NCBI GenBank assembly: GCA_900767875.1
Contig: CAAGAT010000021.1
Coordinates: 51,731-115,730, forward strand
Length of the DNA: 64,000 nt
Source: an uncultured Sutterella sp.
GTDB taxonomy: Bacteria > Pseudomonadota > Gammaproteobacteria > Burkholderiales > Burkholderiaceae_F
Reading direction: 5' to 3'
The notes under the pieces are model-generated. The model was not told the origin of the DNA. It did not search any database and worked only from the letters and a program-made list of their open reading frames with translations. Each line of letters begins with the position of its first letter. Within the stretch, counting starts at the first letter, position 1. Shown one piece after another: positions 25,574-33,869 of the stretch. The translations under genes were made by a program, and so were the position numbers.

Positions 25574-28411
25574 ATGAGCACCACGAACGAACTCGCCAAG
25601 AGCTTTGAGCCCGCCGGTATTGAAGAGCGCTGGTATCCCGTCTGGGAAAAGCGCGGCTACTTTGATGCGGGGCTGGATCCGACCAAACCGTCCTTCAGCA
25701 TCCAGCTGCCCCCGCCCAACATCACGGGCATCCTGCACATGGGTCACGCCTTCAATCAAACGGTGATGGATTCGCTCACGCGCTACTACCGCATGTCGGG
25801 CTACAACACAATGTGGCTGCCGGGCACGGACCACGCCGGCATCGCCACGCAGATCGTCGTCGAGCGCCTGCTGCAAAAGGAAGGCAAGGACAAGCGCGAC
25901 ATCGGCCGCGACGCCTTCATCGAACGCATTTGGGAGTGGCAGAAGTTCTCGGGCGGCACGATTCTCAATCAGATGCGGCGCCTCGGCGACAGCCTGGACT
26001 GGAAGCGCCTGTACTTTACGATGAACGACAAGCTCTCGGCCGTCGTGCGCGAGACGTTTGTGCGCCTTTACAACGAAGGCCTCATTTACAAGGGTCTGCG
26101 CCTGGTGAACTGGGATCCGACCCTGCAGTCGGCCGTCTCCGACCTTGAAGTCGAAAGCGAAGAGGAAAACGGCCACATGTGGGAAATCCGTTACCCGGCC
26201 GTCGACGGCGGCGAGGGTGTGGTGGTCGCCACGACCCGTCCGGAAACGCTCTTCGGTGACCAGGCCGTGGCCGTGCACCCCGAAGACGAGCGCTACAAGC
26301 ACCTCGTGGGCAAGATGCTCAAGCTGCCGCTCACCGACCGCGAAATTCCCGTCATCGCCGACGAGTACGTCGACCGCGAATTCGGTTCGGGCTGCGTCAA
26401 GATCACGCCCGCGCACGACTTCAACGACTTTGAAGTCGGCAAGCGCCACAACCTCGAGATGCTCTCGGTCTTGGACAAGACCGCGCACATAAACGAAAAC
26501 TGCCCGGAAAAGTACCGCGGCATGGATCGCTACGAGTGCCGCAAGCAGGCCGTCGAAGACCTCAAGGCGCTCGGCCTTTTGGTGGCCGTCAAGCCGCACA
26601 AGCACATGGTGCCGCGCGTCTCGCGCACCGGCCAGATCGTCGAGCCGATGCTCTCGGAGCAGTGGTACATGGCCATGAGCAAACCGGCTCCCGAAGGCAG
26701 CCGCTACCCGGGCCGCTCGATCGCCGAAGTGGGTCTTGAAGCCGTCGAATCCGGTGAAGTCAACATCTTCCCGAAGGAATGGCAGGGCGTTTACCGCCAG
26801 TGGCTCGAAAACATTCAGGACTGGTGCATTTCGCGTCAGCTCTGGTGGGGTCACCGCATCCCGGCCTGGTACGACGAAGAGGGCAAAGTGTATGTGGCGC
26901 GCAGCCAAGAGGAAGCCCAGCAGCAGGCGGGCGCGGGCGTGACGCTCACCCAGGACGAGGACGTGCTCGATACCTGGTTCTCCTCGGCCATGGTGCCCTT
27001 CTCGACGATCGGCTGGCCCAACCCGCAGGGCGACGAAAAGACGGCCTATGATCTGTACCTGCCCTCGACGGTGCTGGTGACGGGCTACGACATCATCTTC
27101 TTCTGGGTGGCGCGCATGGTCATGATGACCAAGCACTTCACCGGCCGCGTGCCCTTTAAGAACGTGTACATCCACGGCCTCGTGCGTGACGCCGAAGGCA
27201 AGAAGATGAGTAAGAGCGAAGGCAACACGCTCGATCCGCTGGACATCATCGACGGCATCGAACTCGAGCCGCTCATTGCCAAGAACACGCGCGGTCTGCG
27301 TCAGCCCGAAAAGGCCCCGCAGGTCGAAGCCAAGCTGCGCAAGAACTACCCGGCGGGCATCGCCGCGCATGGCGCCGACGCGCTGCGCTTTACGATGGCC
27401 GCCTACGCCACGCTCGGCCGCAACGTCAACTTTGATCTCAAGCGCTGCGAAGGCTACCGCAACTTCTGCAACAAGCTCTGGAACGCCACGCGCTTCGTGC
27501 TCATGAACATTGAAGGCAAGGACTGTGGCCTGGCGTCCGACGCGGGCAAACCCATGACGCTGTCGATCGTCGACCGCTGGATTCTGGATGCGTACAACCG
27601 CACGATCGAAGCCGTCAAGAAGGGCTTTGAGGAATACCGCCTCGACAACGTGGCCAACGCCATCTACAGCTTCGTGTGGAACGAGTTCTGCGACTGGTAT
27701 CTGGAACTGGCGAAGGTCCAGCTCAACGGCAGCGACGAAGCCGCCGCCCGCGGCACGCGTCATACGCTCGCTACGGTGCTCGAAGGCGTGCTGCGCCTGG
27801 CGCACCCGATCATCCCCTTCATCACCGAAGAGCTCTGGCAGAAGGTCTCCGTGGCCGCCGGCGTGCGCGCTGAAAACGAAGAAGCCAGCGTAATGCTCGC
27901 GCCCTACCCCGTGTACGACGCCTCCAAGCTCGACGAAGAGGCCGTGGCCAAGACGGCTCTCGTGAAGAAAATGATCGACGCCGTGCGCAACCTGCGCGGC
28001 GAAATGAAGCTCGCGCCCTCCGTGCGCGTGCCGCTGCTCGTTGAGGGCGACGCCGACACGATCGCGGCCGTGGGCCCGTACATCGCCTTCCTCGGGCGCC
28101 TGTCGGGCGTCGAGCACGTCGAGTCGATCGACAAGGCCAACGAAGGCTCGATCGCCCCGGTGGCCATCGTGCGTGACTTCAAGCTCATGCTCAAGGTGGA
28201 AATCGACGTGGCGGCCGAACGCGTTCGCCTGACCAAGGAAATCGAGCGCGTCGACGGCGAAATCGCCAAGTGCAACGCCAAGCTCGGCAACGAGCGCTTT
28301 GTGGCGCGCGCCCCGGCCGCCGTGGTCGAGCAGGAACGCGGCCGCCTGGCCGACTTCACCGACCTGGCCGCCAAGCTGCGCGAACAGCTCGCCAAGCTGC
28401 CCAAGGCCTAA
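25574..28411 (+). CDS. valS: Valyl-tRNA synthetase
   Basis: 945 residues, the usual length. Class I signatures: PPPNITGILHMGHAFNQ (HIGH site as HMGH) and GKKMSKSEGNTLDP (KMSKS). The CP1 editing domain lies about 190-350 (TTRPETLFGDQAVAVHPED), and the C-terminal coiled coil VRLTKEIERVDGEIAKCNAK touches the tRNA. The ATG at 25574 begins MSTTNELAKSFEPAGIEERW, as in other ValS. It is divergent from recC and followed 15 bases later by an unknown gene. Confidence 0.96.
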   Translation: MSTTNELAKSFEPAGIEERWYPVWEKRGYFDAGLDPTKPSFSIQLPPPNITGILHMGHAFNQTVMDSLTRYYRMSGYNTMWLPGTDHAGIATQIVVERLLQKEGKDKRDIGRDAFIERIWEWQKFSGGTILNQMRRLGDSLDWKRLYFTMNDKLSAVVRETFVRLYNEGLIYKGLRLVNWDPTLQSAVSDLEVESEEENGHMWEIRYPAVDGGEGVVVATTRPETLFGDQAVAVHPEDERYKHLVGKMLKLPLTDREIPVIADEYVDREFGSGCVKITPAHDFNDFEVGKRHNLEMLSVLDKTAHINENCPEKYRGMDRYECRKQAVEDLKALGLLVAVKPHKHMVPRVSRTGQIVEPMLSEQWYMAMSKPAPEGSRYPGRSIAEVGLEAVESGEVNIFPKEWQGVYRQWLENIQDWCISRQLWWGHRIPAWYDEEGKVYVARSQEEAQQQAGAGVTLTQDEDVLDTWFSSAMVPFSTIGWPNPQGDEKTAYDLYLPSTVLVTGYDIIFFWVARMVMMTKHFTGRVPFKNVYIHGLVRDAEGKKMSKSEGNTLDPLDIIDGIELEPLIAKNTRGLRQPEKAPQVEAKLRKNYPAGIAAHGADALRFTMAAYATLGRNVNFDLKRCEGYRNFCNKLWNATRFVLMNIEGKDCGLASDAGKPMTLSIVDRWILDAYNRTIEAVKKGFEEYRLDNVANAIYSFVWNEFCDWYLELAKVQLNGSDEAAARGTRHTLATVLEGVLRLAHPIIPFITEELWQKVSVAAGVRAENEEASVMLAPYPVYDASKLDEEAVAKTALVKKMIDAVRNLRGEMKLAPSVRVPLLVEGDADTIAAVGPYIAFLGRLSGVEHVESIDKANEGSIAPVAIVRDFKLMLKVEIDVAAERVRLTKEIERVDGEIAKCNAKLGNERFVARAPAAVVEQERGRLADFTDLAAKLREQLAKLPKA

Positions 28412-28426
28412 ACCAAGCCACCCATC

Positions 28427-29224
28427 GTGACCGACCGACTTCCCGTCCCCGACGTCGTCAAAACCCGAGAAAACGCCTCGGGCGGGATTTTGGTCGTCAC
28501 GCAGCCCGGGTACGGTCCGCGCGAAAGCGCCGCCGTGCGCCGGGCTTTTTTATTTGATAAAAGCGTCGACCGCGGCCCGGTCCTCAACCGGTTTGGTGAG
28601 TGGTTTCCCCTCTGGGGCATCGACGTCAAAACCGTGCGCGGCACCGAAGGCGCCTTTGAGCGCAGTTTCTTGACGCTCGAGTGGCCGCCCGAGCCCGTCG
28701 CCGGGCACGGCCCGCAGACGGTGCCCCGCATCGCCGAGCATATTGAGGCTCTGGCGCAGGTCCTTAAAGAGCGGCGCCCGCGCGTGGTGATTTTCCTTTC
28801 CTGTTACCTCTGGCAGGCCGTCAACCGGCCCGAGGCACTGGTGCGGCTCACGCCCCTTTTGGGCGCGCCCCTTGACCAGGGCCGCCGCATCAGCACCGAG
28901 CGCCTGGCCGCCTATGTGCAGCACTGGCCGCAGACGACGATGCTCGCCCTGCCCCAGCCCTCAAAAAATACCACCGATGCCGTCGTGCGCGGCTTGGCCC
29001 AGGGCGTACGCCGGGTGTTGGAAGCCGCCGCCCCCGCCCCGCAGCACGTGCGCGACCCCCTTACCGAGGCCGCCCTCGACTACCTTTTCCTGGACCGCGA
29101 TAAGACGATTCGCCTGATGGCCGCCGGCCTGCACATTCAAAAGGAAAGAGCCCGCGCGATCTTTGAGGCGCTGCAGGACACGGCTTGGACCGACGAGGGA
29201 CTCGGGCCCAAGATCAAGCGCTGA
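28427..29224 (+). CDS. Hypothetical protein after valS
   Basis: 265 residues from a GTG with no clear ribosome site, 15 bases after valS, so probably co-transcribed. It is soluble, with a hydrophobic strand ERRPRVVIFLSCYLWQAVN in the middle and LALPQPSKNTTDAVVRGL further on, a layout faintly like the uracil-DNA glycosylase fold. That resemblance is weak and I do not assign it. The last third (AALDYLFLDRDKTIRLMAAG) looks helical. Confidence 0.6.
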   Translation: MTDRLPVPDVVKTRENASGGILVVTQPGYGPRESAAVRRAFLFDKSVDRGPVLNRFGEWFPLWGIDVKTVRGTEGAFERSFLTLEWPPEPVAGHGPQTVPRIAEHIEALAQVLKERRPRVVIFLSCYLWQAVNRPEALVRLTPLLGAPLDQGRRISTERLAAYVQHWPQTTMLALPQPSKNTTDAVVRGLAQGVRRVLEAAAPAPQHVRDPLTEAALDYLFLDRDKTIRLMAAGLHIQKERARAIFEALQDTAWTDEGLGPKIKR

Positions 29225-29242
29225 ACGCAAGGGAGGATTGAA

Positions 29243-30061
29243 ATGGATAGCGACAAGCACACCATCCGTCGCGTGGCCGTCACGGGGGCCTCGGGCGGCA
29301 TCGGAGCCGCCCTTTTGAAGGCCTATGCCGCACCGGGCGTCACCATCTATGCCTGCGGACGCAATCGCGAGCATCTGCAATCCAACGCCGAGGCGGCCCG
29401 GGCCATGGGCGCGCAGGTCGAGTGCGACACGTTTGACGTGCAAGACGAGCAAACGCTGCGCGCGTGGATCGACAAAGCGGTGGGCGCCGGCGACCTTGAC
29501 GTGCTGCTGATCAACCAAGGCGTGGCCGCCTCGTCCCATGCCTCCGCCAAGGGCCCCGTGCCCGAAACCGCCGATGAGCTGCTGCGCGAGCTTGACGTCA
29601 ATGCGCGCGCGACGCTTCTGGCCGCCAATCTGGCCGTCGCCGGGATCCTGGAGCGCCGAGAGAACCAACACCATTTCCAACTGGGCCTGGTCAGTTCCAT
29701 GGCCTCCTACGCGGGCCTACCCTTTTGCCCGGGCTACAGCGCGGGAAAGGCCTGCGTGCGGGTGTACGGAGAGGCGCTGCGGCGCCTGCTGCGCTCAAGC
29801 AACATCGGCGTGACCGTCATCTGCCCGGGGTTTGTCGTAAGTCCCATGACCGACTCCTTCGTAGGCCACAAACCGCTGATGGTCTCGGCCGAAACCGCCG
29901 CCCGCCACATCCGCGCGGCCATGAGCGCCAACCGCGCCGCCTGCGTATTCCCGTGGGTCATGCGCCTCGCCGTCGCGCTTTTGCCCCTTTTGCCCGAAGC
30001 GCTGCAGAATTGGGCGCTCAAACCCTTCGGCTTTTCGGTGACGGGCAAAACGCGCGACTGA
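29243..30061 (+). CDS. Short-chain dehydrogenase/reductase
   Basis: 272 residues with GGAGG 6 bases before the ATG. Classical SDR pattern: VAVTGASGGIGAALL (nucleotide site), LLINQGVA in place of NNAG, the catalytic Ser in GLVSSMASY, and YSAGKACVRVY (Tyr-x3-Lys). The substrate cannot be told. An ICPGFVVSPM segment follows the active site. It lies 18 bases after the unknown gene and may form a valS-led unit. Confidence 0.85.
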   Translation: MDSDKHTIRRVAVTGASGGIGAALLKAYAAPGVTIYACGRNREHLQSNAEAARAMGAQVECDTFDVQDEQTLRAWIDKAVGAGDLDVLLINQGVAASSHASAKGPVPETADELLRELDVNARATLLAANLAVAGILERRENQHHFQLGLVSSMASYAGLPFCPGYSAGKACVRVYGEALRRLLRSSNIGVTVICPGFVVSPMTDSFVGHKPLMVSAETAARHIRAAMSANRAACVFPWVMRLAVALLPLLPEALQNWALKPFGFSVTGKTRD

Positions 30062-30071
30062 CGCACGGACC

Positions 30072-30275
30072 TTAAAAGAGGGGCTCCTGCAGCGCCTGAC
30101 GGCTCTGCGCGCGCCCTGCGGCGTAGTGATCGGGCAGCCGGTTGGCGTCAAAAAGCGCACGGCGCTCGCTCAAGGGCGCCTCGGGAAAGTTTTGAGCCTG
30201 CTCAAGCTCCGCTCTCTGCTCGCTCAAAAGCTTGGTGTTGACCTCGTCAAAACTCTTTTGGCGGGAGGGCTCGTT
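30072..30275 (-). other. Coding-like open frame of 67 codons without a normal start
   Basis: The minus strand is open from 30275 to a TAA at 30072 and reads as a plausible hydrophilic protein end (NEPSRQKSFDEVNTKLLSEQ, later SERRALFDANRLPDHYAAG, ending LQEPLF). There is no ATG or GTG; only a TTG at 30227 with no good ribosome site. It begins just after the lysP terminator and ends 11 bases from the SDR stop. It may be the 3' remnant of a deleted gene or a short gene with a rare start. Confidence 0.35.
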
Positions 30276-30296
30276 AACCCTTTTGTGAGGGTAAAG

Positions 30297-30325
30297 AAAA
30301 AGGACTGCCGTTTCTGACAGTCCTT
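30297..30325 (-). terminator. Rho-independent terminator of the lysP-like gene
   Basis: On the minus strand AAGGACTG and CAGTCCTT form an 8-bp stem with a 10-base loop followed by TTTTTC. It lies 26 bases after the stop at 30351. Confidence 0.85.
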
Positions 30326-30350
30326 CCGAAGGTGGCTTGGGGCCGGCCGC

Positions 30351-31853
30351 TTACGCGCCCCTTTTGCTCCGAAGCTCGGCAAAGCGCGCGGCAAAGTCCA
30401 TGGCCTCATAGGGCACGAGACGATCGTCGCGGTGCAGCAATCGATACCCGCCCCAGACGGCGGCAAAGATGAGAATGCCCACGTAGGTGGCCAGCACCCC
30501 GACAATGTCACCGGTTAGGATCGCGCCCACGTTCTGCCCCAGGGCCACGACCGTGCACAGCACGAAGGCGTACACCGAGCCCAACGGAAACACGGGCGAG
30601 CGATACGGCAGCAGCGCGAGGGCATAGCCCTGCTTTTGCAGGCCCCGGCGAAAACGCCAGTGACTTAAACCAATCCCGAGCCAGCACAAAAACCCGCCCA
30701 TGCCCGTGGTGTTCAAAAGCCACACGTACACGCTTTGCGTCTGCAGCACGCTCGTGAGAAAACACAAGGCCGAAAGAATCGTGACGCCGTAGAGGGCATT
30801 GCGCGGCACGCCCGAGGCGCAGACCTTGGCAAAGACGGCGGGCATGCGCCCTTCCTGCGCCAGGGTGTGCATCAGACGCGTGGCCGCGTACATGCCCGAG
30901 TTGCCGGCCGACAGAACCGTCGTGAGCACCACGACGTTCATCAGGGCCGCGGCCCACGGAAAGCCCGCATCGTCAAAAACGATCGTAAAGGGGCTGACGG
31001 CAATGTCCGTGAGGTCGTTTTCCAGCAGGCGCGGGTCGTTGTGGGGAATCAAGAGGCCAATCACCAAAATGCTGAGCACGTAAAAGAGCAGAATGCGCCA
31101 GAAAATCGTGCGGATCGCCTTGGGTATGGTGCGCTCGGGGTCGGCCGACTCGCCCGCGGCCACGCCCACAAGTTCCGTGCCCTGAAACGAATACCCCACG
31201 ACCATCGCCACGCCCAGGAAGGCGGCCAGGCCTCCCACAAAGCCCCCTTGCCCGTCGATGTCCCAGTTCTTCAGGCCCACGGCCTCGTGCCCGGGCAGCG
31301 CTCCGGCGGCGAGCATCAGGCCTGTGATGATGAAGGCGATGACGGCGCTGATCTTGACGGAAGCAAACCAGAACTCGGCCTCCCCGAAACTGCGCGCCGA
31401 AAAGAAGTTGATGAGAAACATCACGCCCAGAAACAGAGCGCTCCAGAGCCAGCCCGGCACGTCGGCAAACCAGTACTGCATGATGATCTGCGCGGCCACC
31501 AGGTCCACCGCCACCGCAATGGCCCAGTTGTAGCAGTAGTTCACGCCCATGGCCAGACCAAAGCCCCGGTCGACGTACTTTTCTCCGTAGACGGCAAAAG
31601 AGCCCGACACGGGCTCAAAGGCCGACAGTTCGGCCAGGGCCGTCATCAGAAAATAGACCATGACGCCCACGAGGGCATAGGCGAGCAGAGCCCCTGCGGG
31701 CCCGGCCTGCGAAATGGGCGCGCCCGAGGCCAGAAAAAGGCCGGTGCCGATGGAGCCGCCCAGCGAAATCATCACCAGGTGCCGTGTGGTGAGCGTGCGC
31801 CGCAGGGCGGGGGAAGACTCTCGTGAATCGTTTGACATGGTTGCGTTCGCCAT
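30351..31853 (-). CDS. lysP: LysP-like amino acid (lysine) permease, APC family
   Basis: 500 residues with twelve predicted helices. It is similar along its length to E. coli LysP: LTTRHLVMISLGGSIGTGLF, LAYALVGVMVYFLMT, SARSFGEAEFWFASVKI, MVVGYSFQGTELVGVAAGES and VLSAGNSGMYAATR. LysP imports lysine by proton symport and in E. coli also inhibits the sensor CadC. The start is uncertain: ATGs at 31853 and 31838 both lack a good ribosome site. No lysine riboswitch is recognisable upstream. Confidence 0.82.
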   Translation of the reverse strand: MANATMSNDSRESSPALRRTLTTRHLVMISLGGSIGTGLFLASGAPISQAGPAGALLAYALVGVMVYFLMTALAELSAFEPVSGSFAVYGEKYVDRGFGLAMGVNYCYNWAIAVAVDLVAAQIIMQYWFADVPGWLWSALFLGVMFLINFFSARSFGEAEFWFASVKISAVIAFIITGLMLAAGALPGHEAVGLKNWDIDGQGGFVGGLAAFLGVAMVVGYSFQGTELVGVAAGESADPERTIPKAIRTIFWRILLFYVLSILVIGLLIPHNDPRLLENDLTDIAVSPFTIVFDDAGFPWAAALMNVVVLTTVLSAGNSGMYAATRLMHTLAQEGRMPAVFAKVCASGVPRNALYGVTILSALCFLTSVLQTQSVYVWLLNTTGMGGFLCWLGIGLSHWRFRRGLQKQGYALALLPYRSPVFPLGSVYAFVLCTVVALGQNVGAILTGDIVGVLATYVGILIFAAVWGGYRLLHRDDRLVPYEAMDFAARFAELRSKRGA

Positions 31854-31969
31854 AGGGAAAAGGTGCCTGAAAGCTTACACGCGCGGCGCTGCGGCGCCGT
31901 CGCGTTTGTCTGCCTCTTTGTCGCAAGGAGAGCGACTCGGGCGGGACTTTGGCACCCCCGAAAACGACG

Positions 31970-31991
31970 AAAGCCTCCGCAGTGGGAGGCT
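31970..31991 (-). terminator. Hairpin after htpX
   Basis: On the minus strand AGCCTCC and GGAGGCT form a short stem followed by TTTCG. It lies about 33 bases after the htpX stop. The T run is short, so this is a moderate call. Confidence 0.55.
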
Positions 31992-32023
31992 CTCGTGGGA
32001 TAACCGAACAATCGGTCTTTGGC

Positions 32024-32911
32024 TTAGCGGCCGTTGCGCAGGGCGGCGACGCGCTCTTCAATCGAAGGGTGCGAGGCAAAGAGGCTGCCGATGCCTCCCG
32101 AGATGCCGAAGCCCTTGACGGAAGCGGGCAGTTCGGCCGGTTCCATCGTGCCCAGGCGCTGCAGGGCGCTGATCATCGGTTCGGGGCTGTTCATGACGTG
32201 AGCGGCGCCCGCGTCGGCGCGGAACTCACGGTGACGGCTGAAGGCCGCGACGATGATGCCGGCGAGCAGGCCGAAGGCGATGTCCAGCACAATGCTCGTG
32301 ACGTAGTAGCCGATGCCCGGCGCGTCGTCTTCGTTGCGCAGGATCTGACGGTCCACGACCCAGCCGATCAGGCGCGAGAAGAAGACCACGAAGGTGTTGG
32401 TGACGCCCTGCATCAGGGTCATCGTGACCATGTCGCCGTTGGCCACGTGGCTCATTTCGTGCGCCAGAACCGCTTCGACTTCCTTCTGGTTCATCAGACG
32501 CAGCAGGCCCGTGGAGACGGCCACCATCGAGCTGTTCTTCGTGGCGCCCGTGGCAAAGGCGTTGGGTTCGCCCTCATAGATGCCGACTTCGGGCATCTGC
32601 AGTCCGAGCTTGTCGGCCTGCGCGCGCACGACGCTCACGAGCCACTGTTCAAGACCGGGCGAGGGATTGTCGGTGTTGATCATCTGCACGCCCATGCTCA
32701 TCTTGGCCATGGACTTGCTCATGAAAAGCGAAATGATCGAACCGGCGAAGCCCACCACCAGGGCGAACACAAAAAGCGCGCCCACATTCAGGCTCTTGCC
32801 GGCCATGTTGCCGAAGTTGATCCCCGTGAACATGCTCACGACGGACAAAATCACCCCAATCATCACCACCACGGCAATGTTGGTCAGAATGAAAAGCGCA
32901 ATTCGCTTCAT
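32024..32911 (-). CDS. htpX: Membrane zinc metalloprotease HtpX
   Basis: 295 residues. Two N-terminal helices, then the zinc-protease motif HEMSH in VLAHEMSHVANGD (His near 145), two more helices, and the third-ligand region SRHREFRADAGAA. PNAFATGATKNSSMVAVSTG is also typical. HtpX degrades damaged membrane proteins alongside FtsH and is often stress-induced. It is monocistronic and divergent from darP. Confidence 0.94.
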   Translation of the reverse strand: MKRIALFILTNIAVVVMIGVILSVVSMFTGINFGNMAGKSLNVGALFVFALVVGFAGSIISLFMSKSMAKMSMGVQMINTDNPSPGLEQWLVSVVRAQADKLGLQMPEVGIYEGEPNAFATGATKNSSMVAVSTGLLRLMNQKEVEAVLAHEMSHVANGDMVTMTLMQGVTNTFVVFFSRLIGWVVDRQILRNEDDAPGIGYYVTSIVLDIAFGLLAGIIVAAFSRHREFRADAGAAHVMNSPEPMISALQRLGTMEPAELPASVKGFGISGGIGSLFASHPSIEERVAALRNGR

Positions 32912-33224
32912 AGTTCTTTTTGACTACCTTTTGTGTGTTTGATTCGGCCGATCGGCTAAGAGCAACCGGCACATTCGTATGCCTGCGAAGTGTAGCGGTT
33001 CGAGCCTTGCGGCTGGGCATGCAAATGCTGTTTTTCTTAACAAAATGTGTTTGCCAAACGTAGGATTTACCTGCATTCTCGCCCCCTCCTTCCATTGGCC
33101 GAGAGCGCGGGCCGAACCGAGGCCATGCGGTACAATCTTGTCAATTTTGCCAAAGGTCCTCGAGCAGGCTTACACACCTCAAAGGCGGCCTTTGTTTTGA
33201 AACCGATATTTCCTCTTTTTGCCC
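32912..33224. promoter_or_regulatory. Divergent htpX/darP intergenic region
   Basis: 313 bases with no gene. A TACAAT -10-like hexamer at 33131-33136 points toward darP and would give a leader of about 80 nt, but I see no good -35 element. I found no hairpin with a T run or other structured RNA. Confidence 0.35.
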
Positions 33225-33812
33225 ATGATTCAAGACGATCGTTTGACTGACGACGACAACGACGAAGAGCTTTACGACGGCCCCTCGCGCTCGCAGAAAA
33301 AACGCGAGGCCGAAGCCATGCAAAAGCTCGGCGGCGAGCTCACCAAGCTTGCCCCCGACGCCTTTGACCGTGTCGCGGGCTTGCCCGAGGACATCCGTGA
33401 AGCCGTCATCGAGTATCGACGCATGAAGTCCTTCGGGGCCATGCGCCGTCAGATGCAGCTCATCGGCAAGCTCATGCGCCGGCTCGATCACGACGCCGTG
33501 CGTGAGGCCATCGACCGCGCCACGGGCGCAAGCCGTGCCGCCGCCGCGGCCCATCAGAGAGCCGAGCGGCTGCGCGATGCGCTTTTGGCCGACAACGACA
33601 AGCTCACCGAGTACGTGACCTCTCACCCGCAGGCCGACGTGCAGCAGCTGCGCACGCTCATTCGCCTCGCGCGCAAGGAAAAGGAGGCCGCCAAGCCCCC
33701 GAAGTACTTCCGTGAGCTTTACCGCTACCTGCATGCGCTCGAGCTGCCCGAGCTCGACCTCGAGCGCCGCGACGACGAAGACGAGGATGAGGATGAGACC
33801 GAGGCCCACTGA
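33225..33812 (+). CDS. darP: Ribosome biogenesis factor DarP (YjgA, DUF615)
   Basis: 195 residues from ATG 33225 (MIQDDRLTDDDNDEE). Family features are the acidic start, SRSQKKREAEAMQKLGGEL, the helical IEYRRMKSFGAMRRQMQLIG, and QLRTLIRLARKEKE near the C-terminus. DarP binds late pre-50S particles and helps the peptidyl-transferase centre to mature. The Asp/Glu run at the end is unusual in length. The MogA-fusion gene follows 57 bases later on the same strand. Confidence 0.88.
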   Translation: MIQDDRLTDDDNDEELYDGPSRSQKKREAEAMQKLGGELTKLAPDAFDRVAGLPEDIREAVIEYRRMKSFGAMRRQMQLIGKLMRRLDHDAVREAIDRATGASRAAAAAHQRAERLRDALLADNDKLTEYVTSHPQADVQQLRTLIRLARKEKEAAKPPKYFRELYRYLHALELPELDLERRDDEDEDEDETEAH

Positions 33813-33869
33813 GGCCCTGGCCATCCGACCGGCTTCGCCACCCCCTTTTTTGCCCAAAGGATTTTCTTG

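Noticed and set aside
25559..28117. Very long open frame (about 850 codons) antisense to valS
   Set aside because: It is a mirror of the GC-rich valS codons; its protein is His/Arg/Val-rich with no family features, and valS on the other strand is certain.
31854..32023. Lysine riboswitch upstream of the lysP-like gene
   Set aside because: The leader is short and shows none of the conserved L-box segments.
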